A DNA stretch of 64,000 nucleotides from Chrysopilus asiliformis (lineage: Eukaryota; Arthropoda; Insecta; Diptera; Rhagionidae): the NCBI GenBank assembly GCA_964034945.1, contig OZ035961.1, positions 4,756,001-4,820,000 on the forward strand, in the 5' to 3' direction. Each line of letters begins with the position of its first letter. The stretch's first letter is position 1. The translations under genes were made by a program, and so were the position numbers. Under the pieces are notes generated by a model, which was not told the DNA's origin, did not search any database, and saw only the letters and a list, made by a program, of their open reading frames with translations. This document shows, one piece after another, positions 46,031-59,300 of this stretch.

Positions 46031-47323
46031 TCTTTAATATGTAAAAGTTTTTGGTATGCGGCGCATTTCTTAATTAATGGTGTATTTACACACACCATCG
46101 CCTGCGGTGCAATTCTCAGTTTCAAAACTGTAATCCGAAATTTCATTAGATTCAAGAATTTCCATGTATTTTTTGCCCGCTTTATTGTAATACCGCTTAA
46201 TTGCAACGCTTTTCTTGGCAAAATAGTTGTGCAACTAAGCGGGGACTACTGTACACGTTATTTTAAATCAAAGGCATATTGGTTTCAAGTTAAGTTTTGT
46301 TTATGGCCTGACTTTCACGGTCAATACTTTTGCCTCAATATATTGAAGGGTATTCAAAATCGTATGGTTCGCTTGAATAGTTTTGCTATAGTCCTTACAC
46401 GATCAATATATTGAACACAATGAAAATATTGTTCAATATATTGAACGTGACGTTGTGTCTCAAAATTGAATTGAAAAATCAAAAACTTTGTTTAATTTTT
46501 TAGCATTCACAAAAAGTTGAACTCTCTTCTCAATCTTAAAAACTTTTTCAAAATGTTTTGAAGTCAATTTTTTTAAGTTTTAATGCCCATTTAGCCGCAT
46601 ATTAACCATAATCAAAACCACATTTCAAAATATTCTGTCCCTTATCAACCAATTTCATGGATAAACAAAAAAGGTCAATAAAACGAAATGTTTTTACTGT
46701 TGGAAAAAAAACTTCATTGCCTTTATCAAAATTTATGTGGGGAAAAAAACCAATTTAAAAGAAACAAATGTGAAAATAAATTGATTCGAAAGTAAAGACC
46801 AATATTCCTGGCCATAAGCAAACGAAAGTGACAAAGAAGTTTTTCTTAAGCGGCATATATCTAAATATCTATGAGCAAGTATATAAAACGATAGAAAATG
46901 CTATAAATCAGATAACCAACAGAAATAGGAAAAGTTTGCGTAAACGTAGGAAGAAAAGAACTTTAAATCGATCGGCTTCTTTTGCTACTTCTTTCTATGA
47001 AATATTCTTGCGTTGTCAGAATGAATAAAAATTTCGCAAGCAAACAACAAAATATCTCTTGAATGAAGTTCTGAATTCTCAAATTCTAAGGTAAATAGAA
47101 ACGCGTGGGCTGTGTATTTATTTATAAGACAAATATGCTGTGTTTTTGCATACAGCAAAATAAAATATTCAACAAAAAACAAAAAAAAATAGTTTAGGTT
47201 TAATTTTTTATTATTGTTTGGCTTAAACTTAGAAAAATATCGTCCCACATTTTAATACCAGAATTTATAACAATATATGCCTAAACAAAGGAATTTATTT
47301 TATGTATATATTATTTTTTCTAG
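46031..47323. other. Upstream flank of Mgat2, no gene seen
   Basis: AT-rich. CAATATATTGAA words recur at about 46335-46445. No promoter element can be assigned; a 5' UTR intron seems to end at the acceptor TTTTTTCTAG (47323). Confidence 0.4.
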
Positions 47324-47361
47324 GTCGAAGGATACCGATTCCCTTACCCAATACTGGGGCA

Positions 47362-50300
47362 ATGTCACGACGCAGGAACACGTTCTGCATACGGACAGCA
47401 CTTATAATATTTCTAGTCCTCTTCATTGTACTTCAGCTTCATGTATTCAATTACAGTAAGTCTCTTGCTAAACTACTTTCTATTGTTTTCCTTAATTACT
47501 CATTAGGTTTTTTTTTTTTTGTTAAAAATAGTTTGTAAAAACTTTGTACACTTTAGTTTTTTTTTTTTGCTAAACATTTTGTCAGAATATTTTTAACATT
47601 TTGATTTCGCAGGAATGACGAACCGTAAACAATATCCACCTACCTGTCTATAGGCCCTATCACAGAATCCGATACGAATAATTCGGATCGTAAACTCAAT
47701 GTTGTTGTTAGTGTTTTATACCATTCGTATCGGATTCTGTGATAGGGCCTTATATTAACATTACATTTTAATGTTACTAATTAGTCACAGTCAAACTCAT
47801 TATTCTTAAAGTTATATTAACTTTTTATCCAATACAATTAAACAAAATAGAAAAATTTTGCAATTTAGACATTTTACAAAATAACTTTTTGTTTTAAGAA
47901 ATAATGGGCGCATTCAGTGAACTGAGCTGCTCTGGAGCGGCTAGTTGTTAAAAAAGCGCTCAGCTGAGCCGCTCACTGCTCAGTGCATGCTGATAAAAAA
48001 AAAACAAAACAAATGTCCATCCATTGGAATCACAGTCGAAAACCATTCGCATTTGCAATAGTAAATGCACAAACAATAATTCTCGAGCCGGAGATTTTCT
48101 AAAATAATTCGCATAGCCGAATTAAAATCAGATGGTGAATATATAAACTTCTTGTAAGTTCCTATGATTCATCCAATAAACAATTTCTGTAATAACACAA
48201 CTCTATCTGACGAAGGCTTCGTCACTCCCCTGAGCCCGAAACATGAACCTTCACGGTGATAACACAGTGCCACAGTTGTACTGGACCTAATTCAGGTTTA
48301 ACAGAAAAAACTTTCACGACTGATAAAAGGCAATAAACTCAAAAAAAAACCATCAACTGTCAAATTGCCTTGAGTTTTAATAAAACGGGATAAAATTTTT
48401 TGACGTTTCGCACCGCTCACTAACTGAGCGTACTTTAATGCCGCTCAGTAAAAAAACTGAGCCGCTCAGAAAGACCGGTTGCATTCAGTAACTGAGCCAG
48501 TGAGCTCCTCAAAAAACTTCTGAGCGGCTCAGTTCACTGAATGCGACCAATGAGATTTCAAAGATTGGTTTTCAGTAGTCAAATATTGGAGACAATAAAA
48601 TTTCCTACATTTATGTATTGTACTAGAACTCTGTACCTCAAGCCGTTAATTATCGAGATTTAAAAGAAATAAAAAAATCAGTTTTTTGCGGTTATTTAAA
48701 AAACTAACGGTTTTTCGGTGGTTCTATGTATGTAGGGACTTCTACAATTTTCTCTTTTGCCATGAATCGCTATTTTTCATCTTTTTTTAAATCCATTTAT
48801 CTCGGAAAGTCGTTTTTGGGGTTGGAGCCATTTCATTCTCAACGTCTCAAATATTTAAATTTTTATATAAACTAATATTTTACTCGTCGGGTTAGAGTGT
48901 AAATTGCGCTGGAACGTAGATTTTGTATAAAAAAGTCATGTGCTGTTCACAGAAGATATTTTTAATCGAATACAAGCTACAAAAAATTACTATTATACAA
49001 ACAATAGATGCCAGTAATGACCTCTGACATGTCATTTTAATGATTAAATTTTATATTAATTACATTCCATTTTAATTACAGCTGATGTACGAGAAGCAAC
49101 ACTGGCCGACATCGGAAACGATTCAAACGCCGCAATTTTATCAATGGTGCCATCTGTTTTTCACAAGTTTTTAACAACAAAGTCCAGAAATCAAACCTAC
49201 GGTAATAAAACCTAGATAAAAAAAAATCATTAGAATTTTCATTAAGGTTAAGGTTAATCGCTTCGTTTTCGTAACATATCAAATATTCATTTATTACCTA
49301 TGAGTTAAGTAATAATCGCCCACAATCATTTTTTGAAGAATATTTATGAAACCAATTTTGATATCCTTCTATTATTTCATAATTTAAGGACACAATGGTA
49401 CACAAAGTGGATATGTTGAGCAATATCATCCGCCTAATATTACTGAAATACATCGTATGATCGTAAAATACAACGAAATGCAGATGTTATTAAATGAGGA
49501 TGTCTTTGGCCCACTACAAAATGATTCTGTGATAATAGTAGTACAGGTAATTTAACATTCGATTATTTCTTTTTTGCGTTTGTGTATAATTTGTATTTTT
49601 TTTCTGGCTCGTGGTCTTTAATGCCTAGTAGATGGTTTTTTTGATATAATTAATAGGTGTAAAGTTTTTCTTTCACTCTATTTTCCATTGCGCAAGAAAT
49701 GTTTTTGTTTTTCATTTGTTGTTATTAGGCAAATGTCAGGTTTAGGGTGTCATTGAGTTAACTTACATTACCATAATAACGATGTCATTACAAAATACCT
49801 TCAAATAATAACAATTAATCAGAGTGACAAGAAATGAAGACTTTATATTGCCCATCACATTAAATGCTAAGCTTTAAATTCTTCTGGCTCATTTAAAATG
49901 AATTAATCGACTGTAATGTAATTTTTTTGTTGTTGTTATTTCAAACACTGTACATGTTTCTACTTCAAATTGGAGCGGTAACTGTGTATTCACAGTAATT
50001 AAATAAATTTTATTAGTATAACTTCCTCATATTACGTTAAATACCAAAAATTTAAGTAGATAACGTTTACCAGGATATTTGAAAATATAAAATTTAATTA
50101 TGATAATGGTATTTAATTAAATAAATTGCATTTTCTGATAAATATGATTCAGGTTTTAATACTCCTCTAACAAATATTATTTTTATCAGAATTGGAGTTA
50201 TAGAAAAAGGATGCTTTTCACTAATTTCGGTAAAAACCTAATTACTGTCGGTCTTTTATAATCTTTGATATGATTGAAAAAGAAAAGATATCCATAATTC

Positions 50301-53300
50301 TTTTTGGCAAAAATTCTTTGGGGCAATGATTTTTTTTCTCTTATCATACACATCAATGAGAAAACGGGTAAACAAAATGCTCGGCATAATTCTCAGACTG
50401 TCTTGTCTTATGTGGTTTAAGAAACATATCTAAAAGCATATGACCGACAGAATTGAATTGACAACAGAGAAAATATTTTTCTAATGTTAATTAGAAGATG
50501 GTACGCAAAAAAAAACAAGTTAACGGACGCTTTTTTGTGCATTAAATTTTATCAATGCGGATATTATGTAAAACTAGCTTGCATACCCGTCGTTGCCGGG
50601 CTAAGTTTTTTCAATTTTTTTATGGTCTATGTTCGAGCTAAACTTCAGGCCAATCGGCACGGGAGTTTCCCCGCGAAAGAGTAACATCACTTTACCCCCT
50701 CCCCTTACCCCCCCCCCCCCCCCACCACTCGGGCTACTTTTTAATGGGTCTATGTTGGGGCTGGACCCCCGAAGAACATCTATGCCAAATTTCAGGCCAA
50801 TCGGTTCAGTAGTTTCCCCGCGAAAGAGTAACATAACGCAAAAACTAAGTTTCGAAATCACTTTACCCCCTCCCCTTACTCCCCCCACCCCTCGGGCTAC
50901 TTTTCCGTATGCCTTTGTTGGAACCAGAACTACCACAGATACTCATGCCAAATTTCAAGTCAATCGGTTTAGCCGTTTTTGCGTGAAAGAGGAACAGAAA
51001 GACAGACAGACATCAACTTATTTTTATATATTAGTATGATTGAATGGTGTTTGAAATCATAGAAAAATTAAGGTAAATGTATTTAAGTAGACTTAACATT
51101 TTTTTTTTGAGAATAATACGCGCAAACGGATCTTATTCAGTTTTAATTAGACAAGTTTTGGTAGTCGTAATTAACCCTCATACTGTCCTCGGGTCATTTC
51201 TGACCCAAATTCGATTTTAATTAAAAGTATGTTCTCAACTACATGAACAATGTTTGTATGGTGTAGGCTCTGTGAACAAATTTCTTTTGAATACCGAAAA
51301 TAATAATATATTTGTTCATATTTTAATCCATTGAAGAGCACTGTAATCTTCATGGGTCATAAATGGGTCATAATGGGTCATTCTTGACCCACGAAGACAT
51401 CATACGTTATTTTTCTTAAGGACAGTATGAGAGTTAATGCAATTAATTGAATATCCACTTTAAATTCATAGGCTTTGATAAAATTTATCCTACAATGATT
51501 AAAATCTTGAATTATTTTTCCAACAAATAGATGAGTTCTGGTGGCAAAATGAAACTAGCGTCTACAACAAATTAAACTTTATATTCATTACCAATAAATA
51601 TTTACCAAGTAATTCTCGCCCCTCAAGAACAAGTAGCAAAGATACACGTAAATTATTTTAGCGACGTGTAATTTATGAAAAAGGATCAAAGAGATTATAA
51701 ATGTTTTAATTCAACTGTTTGAAGAACATGTTCACGGCTACACACCTAAGCTAAACACAATTTTACTTTAGCTAAATATTGTATAATAACAAAAACAAAA
51801 TGAAAAGCTGTATGGCTAAATAAATTCTTTCCTTTGATTTAATTTCATCTCATCCATTAACAAGAAATACCATTAGCGATTGCGTAACAAAATTCATTTT
51901 CTTTTTTTCGCCAACGCTTTGCATAATTCATTCCTGTTTTCATTGAATTTAAATGCATATGGATGAGAGTTACTTTTATTGAATAAACATAATAAGGAAA
52001 CATACAATTTTGTTTATAGAAATTACCACACAAATTGAAATATATTTTAAATGAATTTCTTAGAATCCATTTTGCAATAAGATGAAAAATAAATAATGCG
52101 TAAAAAATGCTACGAAGCGTTTAAACAGTATTTTTTTAAAAAAGTAATCTTCAGTTCTGATATAAAAAGCATTTTTTTTTGTTTGAAATCATGTACAAAC
52201 TCAATTTACTTATTTTAGCATTATTTAAAGTAAGGGTGTTCATGAAACGAAATAAAATTACCCGTCGTGTATTTTTATACGGAGTGTTTCATGAACTTCA
52301 AAATAATTTGTGTAAATCAATTAGCTGTTCTATTAGGTGGATTTATTCATTGATATACTCTATTTACTCGATTAACATTAAAGTCTGCCATACTAAAAAG
52401 TCAATTTGCTATTCCTCAGCAGCTACAAATTTAGAAGTTAAAATTGCCAAGAATCAGTGAAAAATTATAATAACCTAAAATATGGGAACAAATGGCACAA
52501 AAGAAATTCTTATTGTTGCAGCGGAATTTTAAAATTTCTCGAAATCTCCTTATTTGACTTTTGCGTAATTTTACGAGGTTGTTTGCACACCAAATCATCG
52601 TCACGAGAGGCGATGGGGAGAGTTTGATAGGATCACACGATCGACAATTAGAAATTTCATTCCATTATCGAGTGAATCGGCCTCTGATTGGCTAATACAA
52701 TTCTCGTTTGATTGTTTTGTTTTCATGCATTCCTTTTCAACTGCTGACATTTTGGAAACAAGTGAGATGTAATGAAGCCACTATTGCTGCTACGGTAATT
52801 GGCTAGTCTTTCATGTTTAAAACTCAAATTAAAAATCAAAACTCAACTTGAAAATTGCGATTCTGATTCAGCTGTTTCACTAAATAACATTTTCTCATTC
52901 CGAAGCAAGTATCTAGATAGTCTTAATCTAAACACTGTCTAAGATTTTCCATACAAATTTCGATAGTTCAATTATGAGGTGGTAAACGTACGCAGTTTAA
53001 GTGGTTTCTGCGATTTCATGAATACCCCTAGTTAAAAAGATATTTTACCGCAAGACTTAATTCCAGGAAAGATTTCTTTTTAAATAAATTTCAATGAAAA
53101 TATCAATAAAATCAAGTCAGGTTATACAGAACACAGTTTGTTTTTTTTTTAAATACCTTTTAAAAACACTTATCTGAATTGATTTTCTTGGTAATTTCCA
53201 GTAGAATTTCATACTTATTGTTCGAGTTTTTCAGAGAAAAATTCTTTTCAATTGACCACACAGATGCCATCAAGATTATTACAAATCAATACTGATTTTG

Positions 53301-56300
53301 TTTCATTTTTTTTTTTTTCTCTAAATCGATTCTTTCTTTTTTGTCTCATAATAGGTGCACACCCGTATTACGTATCTTCGCCACTTGATTGTTAGCTTAG
53401 CACAAGCAAGGGATATTTCAAGGACTTTAATCGTCTTCTCCCACGATTACTACGATGAAGACATCAATGATCTGGTCCAGTCCATTGATTTTTGTAAAGT
53501 GATGCAAGTAAGTATCCATGAAACTTTATTTTGTCCCATTAGGGTTTAATTATACGAGAACAAATTTTGGTTTTTTTGCTTTTCGGTAGATCGGTTTTAG
53601 TTATTTTTCCTGGACGAAAATTAAAATGTCACGATTAGTGTTTTTTATAATTTAAATAATTGATTTTTATTAAAACGATTTTGTTGTACTCAGCGCATTA
53701 AATATTTATTATATTGTCATAGTTTTTTAGTAGCTTCAAACGTTTTTAAACATTCGAAGCACTTTTTGAATAACACTCAGATAATATTTTATGTGATATA
53801 TTTCATAATTTTTTTTAATCACCTACTTAACCTTTAGACTGCCTGCATGGCCCCATTCGGGGCTACAAACTTCGTGCCTTATTTCGAAGAAAAATTATTG
53901 AAAATGACAAAAACATAATTTTCCTGGAAAAAAAATACTGGTAGTCTAAAGGTTAAACCCATTCGTATCACGATCGTAAAATAAAAGCGAAAATTCCCGT
54001 ATTGTTTTTATTCTACGGTGTGATGCATCCCAAACAACATTTATGTCAACGGTAACGTGAACGGTTGACAAAAATGCTGGTTGAGATAATGCAAAGATAA
54101 GTTCAAAATCGATCATAAAACATAAATAATTTATTCTTATTGATTTTTTCCCACAGATTTTTTATCCGTATTCAATACAGACGCATCCACATGAATTCCC
54201 TGGAGTGGATCCTGGTGATTGTCCAAGGGATATCAAGAAAGATCAGTAAGTTTTAAACAATTTTTACAATTTTACAAATTTTGAGGGTTTGCGGTAGTCC
54301 ATACAAAAAATCGCAAAAAGCAAAACGCGGGAGAGGGCTTGACAAAAAGCCGTAAATTAGCGTGACGTATTTTATGGATAGCACTATCGAACATAAGGTT
54401 AATAAGAAAACCAATAATTCAGAACCAGACGCACCAATTGCATACTTGTATGCTTTTTATTAGATTCATATTGTTCTGGCGAGTTACTATCGCTTAAGTT
54501 TATACAAATATTTTACTTTTAACAATTACGTCTAGATTATTTCGAGTCCCTTAAGCATTCACTTGTAATAAACATTTAATTATATTTTTAAAGAGCGCTG
54601 GTACGAAACTGCAATAACGCGATGCATCCTGATTTGTATGGTCACTATAGAGAGGCAGCTTTTACACAAACGAAACATCATTGGTGGTGGAAGGCGAATC
54701 GGGTCTTCGATCAATTGGAAGTAACAAGGCATCATACAGGTAATTTTTTTCATCTTAATTTAAGATTTAATGTAGTGTTTGGAATGTAAATTCAAAGTTT
54801 CAAGTTCAGTGGAAAATACATACCAAATTTCACAGCTGTTTTACGAAGTTTAACACGTTGGCTACCAGCCAAAAAAATGCTTACTCCGCTAGTATACACT
54901 GGGAAAAAACGCAAAAATCATTTCTGTACTTTGTGAGTCACCAGGGAACACAAGATCAATACAGACAAAAACGAACTCCATGCTCCACAAAAAAAACCCC
55001 AAAAAAAACCCCTTTGTACCGCACGAGCGACTGCACTCAACCATGGAACTTGAAAAACTGACGGTAATGACAATAGTGTGTGTACACCGGTGACTCACAT
55101 GGTAGCCAACAAAAACCTTCCAAAAAGTTATGTAAGAACACAGAAACGGCTGGTGGTTGGAGGAAGGAGGAGGCGAAATGGGGAGCGTCCGCTAGCGTAG
55201 CCCCTAAGGACCTCAAAATTATAGCGGCTGTAAGATTCTAAATGAATACAACGGATCTCCTGTGACTCTTCAACATGTTCAGAATTTTTGTGCCCTAAAT
55301 TCCATGGTTTTTTATGCTGTACGCAAACATATTTCTGAGAGACATTTTAAGCGATATTTTGAAACTTTTGGAATTTCACTGCGTTAAATCAAGACTTTAA
55401 AAAGGACAAAACATGGAAGTACGCTTTTCTTTCAACTTTATGGCTTTCAATTTAAGCGTACTGTTGACATTGGCTCCCAAAAATTTTCACATACGGCGCT
55501 GAAAAAGTTCTGCCTGAGGCATTTCATTATTAAATTTCCGATTATGGAGATTTTTTGAGTGCTGCGTAATTTTTGCTGTATTTCCAGTTTAAAAAAATAC
55601 ATTTATGTATGTTTATCTAGAGAATTACAGACAGAAATCAACACAACACTTCTTCCGCCTGAATGGTATTTCAAAATTTCTAGGCACAACAAAATAAATT
55701 TTTTGAAAATTGACAAAAGAGGGTGTCAGATACTGTTTTTTTCGCAACAGACTTTTAAGAACATTCTCAAGAATTAGAAACTTTTGTGCGAAAAACAACC
55801 TCCATTTAGCATTTTTGTGATCTATAAACTCTAGAACTTATTACTTCGTTACTAAGTACTTAAAGCTGTTATTACAATATTTAATATATTCCGATTCATG
55901 TTTTCAAACTCAAAATCGTGCAATTACATTATTATAGCAATAAAAATTATGACTTTCTGAAAAAAAATCTTTGTTTAAAAAAAATAATTATTTTCATGTT
56001 TATCATAGGTTTGGTGCTATTTCTAGAGGAAGATCATTACGTGGCAGAGGATTTTTTATATTTGCTGGAATTGATGCAGAAACGCGCTTTCGAGCTATGT
56101 CCAAAATGTAATATTTTGTCGTTAGGAACATATCTAAAAACATTTAATTACTACACGTACAACAGCAAGGTAATTTTTTTATCATTTATTTAAACATTAT
56201 TGATGTAAAAATTCCATTTTTGTTTCGAATAAAAAGCAAATTGATGTGTATATACACTATTTTCTGTATTAAAAAAGTTTAATTTCCCTTTTATGTTGTT

Positions 56301-59300
56301 GTTATTATTATCTACGATTATTACACAGCCAATCACAATGACACATGTTCACATTAGAGAGAGAATAAATTATTTGTTAATTTGAGCAATTATTTTGTTT
56401 ATTAATAGTCACTCACTATCAAAAAACCTCTAATTCAAAAATTCACCAAATTTCATATCATCATAATTAGACTACAAAATCATTCATTAAACACAATAAA
56501 CATTCATTCATGATATTGAACAAACGCATTTGAATAATTTTTGGATGATTTCTCATCAGCTGTAATCTTTAATAATTCTACAGATATGTTAATTCGGTCA
56601 ATAGCTGGATTGATGTTTGTAAACATTTAGCTACAAAATAATTAGTCTGTCGGTTGTCATATACTTTAATCAAATAATCATCATATGAGCTCCAAATATT
56701 TTTGCTTAATTTGAGCTGTTATTTTAGTACCTACTCTTTATATTAACAGCAATAGTTAATCTTGTTTCGATATTTCAGGATAATGATATTTCTATGACTT
56801 TCTAGAGTTATTAGGGGTATTCATGGAATCTCGGGCATGCCTCGTAAACTACGTAAGTTTACCACCTCATAAATTAGCTCCTAAAATATGTATGGAAGAA
56901 ATTTTTGTACGCGACTCTCGTAAGTTTATGCGTCGATTTTGGTGTGTAAACAACCTCGTAAAATTACGCAAACGTCAAATACAAAGATTTACAAAAACTG
57001 TGAAATTCAGCTGCGATAATAAGATTTTCATTTGTTCCCATATTTTAATTAATTTTAATTCTTCACTCATTCTCGGAATTTTCAACTGCGAATTTTGTGG
57101 CTGCTAAGAGAATACTGCCCAACAGCTTACACAAATTATTTGAAAGGTGAGTTCATGAAACGCTCAAATACGCAATCGGTGAAAATATACAAACACGAAA
57201 TCGATTAAAATACGCAAATACGCATTCAGTAAATTTATCTGGTGCCATGAATACCCATATTCATTAATTGTTTCATAATTATCTATAAAACAGCCATTCT
57301 GGCGTATAAATGATTTTTTTTATCAAGTTTCATTGATAATTGGAATGATATTTTTAACCTTAATTTCATTCAGTACCTAACGATTTCCCTAAAACTTTTC
57401 TATAAATATCATATTTTGTGTCCTTGGGTTCTTTATTGCGCAGTTGTTATGCCAGAAGCGTTCTAATTAAAAAAAAATTGCAGCTACATAAGATGGATTT
57501 AATTACAATTCAAATATGTCACTTAACTTATCGAGAAGATATCAAAAATTCTAAAAGTATTTAACATTTAGTACAGATACGTCTTTTATCAGAAGTTAAA
57601 ACATGTTCAAAAATTGGAGAAATTGATTCTCCACCCCCCTTCGAAAGTTTCTCGAAAACGGGTTGTCTGTAAAATACGTCACGCCAATTTTTGGCATTTT
57701 GAAACGCCCTCCCCCCATTCGTCAAGCTTTTTCGCCGCACACGCCCCTGTGCGGGAAGTCCCATTTGGATTTATAAGTTTTCGAGAAATTTATTACCTTT
57801 CCTACGATTATATGTAAGAAAGGTAAAGCATCAGGTGAATATGTGGTAGAAGATTATGTACTCCTTCTCCCTTCCCCGATATAAAAGTTTTTTGCGATTT
57901 TCCCGCCCCTAAAATATTGAATGTTATAAAAAAGAAGTAACTCAAATATAGAAACAGAACCAAAAAAGTGAATTCAAATTCCAGCAATATTCAAATGCGT
58001 TTCAACTTCACACAAAACGATTGTACCAAAACATTGAAAATTTGTGTTTTCATTACTTTAAAAAAAAAAATAAAAAACAAAAATTGTGAATTTAAAATTG
58101 TATTTCATTAAAAGCATAAAAGCATAAAATCATAATATAGATATTCATCACATTTTTATGTTTTTCCGAACTTGAACTTTTGTATAGACTAACAAAAAAG
58201 CTTATTATGGGCAATATGCTGCTGCAAGCGCTTCTAACAGCATTTTGGGATATAATTATCAAGGCAGTTACGATAGTAAAAATCGTAAACACAATTATTT
58301 TAGTAACACTAACAATAACAATCGCAATATTGTTAATAACAATAATAAGAATAACAATTTTGCAAAATCACAATTACCAGCCCCATTACCCGATGGTGGG
58401 GATGGTGGTAGAACAAGTGGTGGTGGTGGTGGTTCAATTATTAATCGCCGTAGTGCAGATTCATTCACAACTGAAAAGAGTACAGCACAGCAAACATGGA
58501 GCTATCACGTCCTTCCATCACTTTATTCAATTTATCAAAAGGTAGAAAGATGGTGCAACGCCATTTGTATTAATTCTAAATATCTTGCTTCATTTCTCTT
58601 TGTTATGGATTTTAATTTTTCTTTACTGCATATTTGCATAATTAATTATTTTTACTAGAATTTATTTCTTGAATTCTTCGTTGTTATTCCAGTTAAATAC
58701 TATTTTTTTCTCTTAAATTTTATACATTTTATTATGTCTAAATTGCTACAGTCAGCATAACGTTGCTTTTACCGTTAAATTTTTATGATTTTTTTCTTTT
58801 TGCATGATTCATTGCTTAATGGAAAATTCTTTTGCTTTGTTAATGTACAAAGTGCAAAGGTGATAGATTGTATTTAGCAACAGGTATTTAATAAGGTTAT
58901 TTAAATAAAACGTTTATGAAGTAAAAAGAATGATTATATTGAATTGGGCAATACGTTTTTGTTCATTTTTTTTACACAAACCTCAATAGGTTTACAAAAC
59001 TCTTTATCAGAGGGTTATAATATATAATTATCAGGGATTGAAAACGTTATCGTAACATAACGAATTTTTTTGTGATTGTGACAAATAAAATAATATTAAT
59101 GTCCAACTTTTTTGTAAGTTTTCGGTTTGAATACAATGTGTAACGAAATAAAAACGTTCTAACGTAACGAAACAATTTTTCTATTTCATTAAGTAACGAA
59201 ATGTATAACGTTATGATTTGTTTTCTTTTGCCATCCCTGATAATTATATTAATACTCGTTATGATAGTGAAAATAAATTTTCTAGTCCCACGAGAGTCCG

